Below, in pieces: positions 37,301 to 44,600 of a stretch of DNA of 64,000 nucleotides. The notes under the pieces were generated by a model. It did no database searches. It was not told the DNA's origin and worked only from the letters and a program-made list of their open reading frames with translations. Made by a program: the position numbers and the translations under genes. How positions within the stretch are numbered: position 1 is the first letter of the stretch; the number at the start of each line of letters is the position of its first letter. The DNA is from Dipteris shenzhenensis. Its lineage: Eukaryota; Polypodiophyta; Polypodiopsida; Gleicheniales. The stretch is from assembly GCA_047967505.1 (NCBI GenBank), contig CM106540.1. One strand, given 5' to 3'.

Positions 37301-40300
37301 ATTCACTGTAGAGAAACAATATGGGAGGAAGAGGGGAAGAGAGAAAACACAACACTAGGGCCCAGAAATAAGGGTTGGACCCCCTGGACGTCTTTATTGC
37401 GATAGAATAACGTAGTACAATAGGCTTACAGAGGGAGCATGAGGCTGAGTATAATTCTCGATACAATTGGAAGCCTAGAGAAGCTTATTTTATAGACTAG
37501 GCCAGCCAATTAGAAAACATGTGCTTTCTAAAAGCTGGCCCTGCTTTTCTTGCCTAAAATAGGTGCTTTTCTCTAGAAAGTCAAGCTTTCTCCAAAATCT
37601 TGGGCTTTCCCCAAAAGCAGACGCTTTCCTCCATAGAGTGGGGCGCCTTCTCCATTGTTAGTGGCTCTGAATTTGGTGAGAAACGGTGCCTTTGAGGACG
37701 AAAATCAGTAATAGAACACTAATGGTGCTCAACTTGAGCAGTCTATCAAAGGGTCCTCCCTCCTGTGGGACGTAGCTCATCTTCTAATAAGCACTTCTGT
37801 CATTCTAGTGGTGCATCTCCCCAAGTCAAATAGTAAAGAGGAGATGCTTGTGGTCCTCATGTGAGAGTCCATTGGGTCGTTTCTCCCCTATTGCTAGCTC
37901 GGGTCATCGGAGAAAAAGTTTGTGATCATCCTTTGGCCGCGATCTGATGGGTGGCCCTTCTATGCTCTCCTCTGCACTTGCATGAGCCGATCTCTTATGT
38001 CACTAGATCTCGAAGAGGAAAATTGCTAGGCACCACTAATCTGGATGGGCCAAGAAATCTCTGAGTGGGCTAAAACCAATCTCGAATAGATGGCCATGCC
38101 GTCCACAGATCTCACAGTACACAGGGTATCTAAATGTGGAGTCCTCCTCTATCGCAGTCTCCTTCATATCACATAAAATGCAGATCCATCTCTCACGTAG
38201 AGTGCCCTCTACCCATCCTCTTTGGTAAAACCCACCTCCAAGATTTGTGGGAAGTGATCTCTTTAGAAGCTGAGTTTACTGAAAGCTCATGAGGTGCTAG
38301 CCAAGTCTTGTACTTGTGGAGCTGTGATAGATCCTCTTTGACTTCATTCACCTCATCATAACAAGAGAGTGCATGGCTTGATCTTTGAGATAAGCATATG
38401 ATTACTAGGCCTGGAAACAATCTGCATCTCCAAGTACCAACTCCTCTGATTCCCCCTTTGCCTCTAATGCAAATTAATGAGGTCAACGCCAGCCATGGTA
38501 GCGTGCGTCGTCCGGATATTGTGATGCAAGCTATAGAAGGGTATCCCCAAACTCTACTGACAAGATATGAGGAGGAAGGAAGGCTTTCTATAGATCAATC
38601 AAGCAAGAAGTAGAACTTGTAGTTTCTCTATGTGGGACCTATTTCTCTCAAATATGAGAGAGATCTAATAGTGTCCACAAAAGACCAAAAAAATCTATGG
38701 GATCATGTATAAGATCTCCAAAATAATTGCATGAACCATTTCTATTGGACTTATGCTCACCATGGATAGGATAATACTCTCATGGATTGTAAATGAGTTC
38801 AAATCAAGAATTTGGCTCTAGTTTAATGAAGGAGTCTAGGATCTCTTAGAGTATGATGCAATAACAATATTTTGCAGCATACATGTGACACTATGCCAAG
38901 TGTCGATCTAGGACTCAATCTAGTTCTAGGATTTGAGGTTTCCTAGAAAACCCATTGTTTCTTTGTATTTTTTATATGTTTGATTCATTTAGCTTCTCAA
39001 AATTTGTATTTATTTATTTTTCCTAGAGGAAAGAACATTCTATTTTAATAATTTGAAGAAAATGATATAGACCACATATCAATAAATAAAAAACATTTGG
39101 CTGCTTACAACCTACTTCTTGGGATCCCAGCTCAATGAAAGGGTATCTTGATAACAACCACAGTGGATGGCTATAGAACAACCGGATTCCCAGTGTTGTG
39201 TGTTCTCCCCCCACTCTCACAAACTTCCCAAGTGATATTAGAGCAACAGTTCACACCAATTCCTACACTCCACATCAAAGCCTCTCTCCCTGGGCAATCT
39301 TGCACACAATCGTGCACCTTTGTATCCCTAGAGATGATCCATAGGCATGAACAACAACTATGAGAAATCCCATCACTGAAAGTTACTCCACAATAGAGGA
39401 ACATAGCTCGCCAACAAGCACACAACTCGAACAGCCTAGCACACGCTCCAAGTTGATTTGCAATAAGGCAACTCCATTTTTTTTGTGACAACTTTTTTTC
39501 TTGGTGGAAAAAGTGTTTGTTCAGTCTATATTGCATTCCTGCACATCTAGGCAGGTGACGATGGGCAAAAATGACTTTAAAAAAGGCTCGAGTCTTCAAA
39601 AAAAACATTCTTGCATTGTGGACTGAATCATGACAGTTTATTCACTTTCAACAATGAAATTTCTCCTTTGGATGCAATTTGGCGCACATATCAAAGTCTT
39701 ACTATGCATTTGTAACAGTTTTGACAGAAAATTGAGCTTTGAGACAGCCTAAATGACATCAAAGAACTGTGTCTCATAAAGCACCTGAGGACCAATTAGA
39801 GAGAGCCAAGCCATTGAGCATCCAGTAAGTTGAGGATTTTGTTGATGGTCTCCTTGTTGGGTGAGGCATTCCACCTGCTTCAGAAGTTGGAGTAACAGCC
39901 ATGTGATGAAGAAGGATGAGGGAACAAATCTGCACAAGAGCTCTGCAATCCCCTTCCAGACAATCCTGGCCTATCTGCATTCCCAAAGGCAATGCTGACT
40001 GGACTCCTCAGCAGAGAGGCAACATGGGCAGGAAGAGGAAGCCCTAAACTTGGACCTTCTCTGATTCATTGCAATCCCTCTGTGAATTGAAAGCCAAAAA
40101 AAAAGAGTGATTATTCTATTCCTGAGAGGTTTCTAGAGCCTTCTTCAAAAGCATTTCTGCAAATCTGCAGAAATTGGAAACTCCTCCCTGTGAGAGGCTC
40201 TGGAGGGCTTCCAACCCACAACCCCAAGCTTGAATCTCCTGGCACTACTAACATTGTAATGAAAGAACATGGGATTATTGCAATGGTTCCCTACATCAAT

Positions 40301-41651
40301 TCACTCCCATTCCCCAAGGTCCCACTCCCAATATCTTATGGGGACATCCCCCACAAAACTAAATCCTCCAAGAGCCCGCCCTCCAGGCACGGGTCTAAAT
40401 ACCAGCCAGAATTTAATGCACATGACCCACAATCCTGACCGGCTCAAAACATGCATCCGCAAGGATACCCGCAACAGCTTCAACTATTTTAGCAGAGGCT
40501 TTTGTGAGATTCGGAATCCAGGTTCTAAAATTAATGTGTGCTGGCTACTGTTTCCCTCGTATTCTTATTCCATGTTTTTTGGTTCTCCACAACGAGAATT
40601 TTCTCAAGCTGAAAGACAGGTGGATGCATACAAATCCCTGGGTGTTAGATGCAGTCTTTCAATCTAGGCATAAAGTACATGCTGGTAGCAATGCACCCTT
40701 GCACCTGGTTATGTAACCTCATTCTCAGGGAATGATGTGCAAAGCTGTATAACTTCGTGCCATTTATTACATGCATTGGCACCCCATTTTCTGTTTTCTC
40801 ATTTCCCCAAATATGGACATGAATGTGCATTTAGATCTCATGGGACGTTGTTGGAGGCATAGGCCTAAGTACTCATGTCCTCAAATACTGTTGCTCTAGC
40901 AATCATAAGAGCATAACTGAGTAGATTGTTATTTAGAAAACTGTAAATGTCTTGAACCTGGCATTGCTATCCATGTGCTTTCAGAACAAACCTTCTCTTA
41001 CCAGTTTTAAAAATTGCAAATGGGTCAAAATTTAAGTTTACAGGCAGGTTAACATAAAACCTGGAGACAAAGAGCCCATCATGAGGTATGAAGTGAGATT
41101 CGCATCGACCATGAACGCCAGCCTTGCTGAGCTTGAAAAAGCCTTCATAGAATCTGCATCGGATTGAGCATCCGAAGCACCTTCTGAAAAAAGGCTGGAA
41201 TTGCCAAATCCAGAAGCATCATCAAGCCCACTACCTTCACTGAGAGGGGAGCCTGGCATACTCAGGTCCTGCAGTAGTGCCACAGGGTCCATAACTTTCT
41301 TTGCCCATCCAAGTCGACAGGCCAAAGAGACTGCACCTTCGAGCTGAGCTAGGTCAGCCTGCAACGTAGCTGCCAGCTCAGCAATACTTGCATGTTCACT
41401 TGATGCCACAAAAACAGCATATAGTAGCCTGCTTTTTAAAGAAAACAAGCAAAGAATCAAACAAGCATCAACTGGAAGTAAGCAATGCCTAAGAAGAAAT
41501 AACATCAGCATAAAGACTGTAAATCTTTAGATAAAGGATAATGATAAAATAGAAAGATATTCACTCTTCCGTTGGATCTTCATATGTCTGCTCCCTATTC
41601 GAAATAAAACCTTGCAGATTGGACACTGTAAAGTCCCACAGAAAACTTGTT

Positions 41652-41686
<35 letters not shown>

Positions 41687-44600
41687 GCACGCGCGCGCTC
41701 AAGTACACATACACAGTACCTAAACATGGAACACATGCATAATCTAGGGGGAATGAGAGCACTTGAATAAATCCAAAAATCACATATTTAGAATTGGGGA
41801 ATGAAAAAATCCCTATTGATTGTGGTTGCATAGACAATGATAAAAACCTGTTGCCGAAGCGATACTTTATAGGCCCAAAGTTGCTGTAATCTTTTCCTCC
41901 ACCACTTGGCTGGGCGATGCATTCGCCAAACAGAATCACCTCTCTCTGAAACCCAAGGTTGAGGCAAAAGGATTTTATATAATGCAGGTACAATAATCTG
42001 AGATAGCCTCAAAGAACGAGAAGAGGACCCTGGAGAAGTCAAAGTCCAATCTTCCAGCCGGTCCTGGAGTTCCAAAGGAGGAATTGGAACAAAAGGCGAA
42101 AGCATAGAAGTAATTTGTCGCCACAAAGGACGATAATGAAAGCCCAATCCTTGGATAGGACTCACACTAGCTACATTGACCACGAGCACAATCACATGAT
42201 TACAAGTTCTCTCATCCTTGAGTCTGAAAAACCTTATTTGGAAGCTCGCCAAAATGGTAGGATCTAATGTAAAGAAGTCTTTGAATATCAAATTCTGGTC
42301 TTGGATTGGGCTCACAATAGCTAGATTGACCATGAGCACAACCATATGGAAATTGTGCCATTGATAGCTTAATGTCAAGCTGCAATTCGTAATCGTTTAG
42401 ATAGGATCATGCTTTTCCCCATAGATCCTATTGGGTCTCTAGAGGACATTCATAACATCACATTGCATCATATGTTTGGATTGGACCTAGGCGAGGGCCC
42501 ATGAGACACCCACATAGGGATGCGGGGTCTATGAGACCCACACGATCAAGACCTTGGTCTGTACCATTTGGAATTGCAATGGAACAATATGGTCAAAGAC
42601 ATGGAATTTCTCGGAGTCACACATAGGACGAGACATTCTCTTCTGTATGGAGATTCCTTAGAGCCTGGAGCGCCTACTACCAACAATAAGTGGATACGCA
42701 TGGGAGTCTACTTATCGGGATGAGACCAGGGAAGGCAAGAGTGCATGGATCTGATGCGATGGTGATTTGTACCGATCATGATTGCCATGGAGAGACGCAA
42801 CGCACGTGCCAGATTCATTTGGATTTGGATTAGGAGCACAATGCGAGATATTTCTATTGCAGTTTGCTACTTTCCTGCAAAGACCTCACATATTTCCAAG
42901 GAGCTTCGGAAGGAGGGAGAGACATCTCCATACTCTGTATTATATCAGGATATCATGCAATTTTTGACAAGCAGGGAGTCCTCCTTCTTGGAGACTTCAA
43001 CGATGGATAGCTGAATGCCAAGTATTGATCATTGATTTTCAGCATGACCTGATTTTGTTGCCTGATCATTGAATTTTCAGCATGGCCTGATTATGTTGCC
43101 TGATATTGATTTGATCTTGAAAACCAGTCATCTTGTGTGATGAGTTGGATATTTATAAGTCAATGTCAGGCACATTTGCTCATGCAAATATTTGGGGCCC
43201 ACACACCAAAATTGAGCAGTTGGCTCTTCAAGTGCTCTCACAAGGCATGTCTGCTTCTCCTTATGAGAGGAATTGGAGCACATTCTCTTATCCATACTAG
43301 AAAGGAGGAATAGGTTGCTTCCAAAGAATACAAATAAATTAATGTACATCCGTATGAATTTGCGTCTCACCTCAAAAATCAGGGGAATGAAATAGAAGTT
43401 GCCTTCCCCCAAGCACTGAGAGAAGCCATGCTTAGACTGTATTAGAAGGGGCTAATTGGCACAACCAATAGCTAACGGCCTCTACAACTGAACCTCACAG
43501 AAGCCATGCTTAGACCATATGAGAAGGTACTAGAGAACTGGTGCAAGCCTACCTTGCCAAAACAAAAGTCACGGCAATCGGGACATGAACAAGTAGATGG
43601 CCTCCATGTTTGAAGAGGAATCCTTGGAACAGCCACCTCATGAAAGAGTCATGGGAGAGTTGAAGGCAAATAGCTTTCAAAACAAATGCAAGAAGGCACA
43701 TCTTTGAGGCTAGGAAATGAGAAAGTTTTTGTACACCATGCTCATACAAATGGTTGTGCTCTATAGTGGCCCAACCAAGGCAACCCAACTATCCAGGGCA
43801 TATTGGAAAAGGATAGAAACCATCCACAAATGTTTTCTCATCGGTGAGTTTGGGATTAAAGCCCAAACTCCATACCCTGTCCTGCTTGTAGAGACACGGA
43901 TGATACTTCTTGAGGAAGAGGCATTAGCCAGTACATGGCCTACCTCGACAAGCTTGGAAAGATGGATGCAAGTAGGATCCCATGCAAGGCAATGAAGACC
44001 ACAGGATGGCACAAAGAAAGGGTTAAATGGATGGAACAATGGGGAATATCAGCTGCTACTATCCCCGAGGATGGAGAAGAATAGAAATCTGGGCATGCAG
44101 AAAACGCTACAGAAACTAAGGAAAGATCCAAGGTCAAAAATGGATTTCTACAAACGAGAAATCAAATGGACAAATATGAAATGCAGGAATATCTCGGAAG
44201 GACATATCATGGTTCAAATGGCATTTAATGTGTGAAATAAGGACCAGCTCTCATGAACTAGAGGTGGAGAAGGGCAGGTTGACAAGACCCAAAACCCCCT
44301 AGAATGCTTGTGATCCCCACTGAAAATGTGCCAAAGATTGATGTGCCATCTGATGACATGGCTGGTGAGATTTTAGCACGGAAGTGTTTATAGTCCACAC
44401 TAGTAGATGCTCGGGAAGACACAAGAATATACATCTTTAGGTCTATCAAGATGGAAGGGAGGCGATGGAGGGAGAGAATCTCCTCAAAATTTGGTATTCA
44501 CTAGGTTGCCCATGCCGCTTTACGCTCCAAAAGTCACCAGCCAGTCAACCTTTCTATGATTTTGAGCATGAGTGCGCCGAGGACATTATTTTTACTGATA

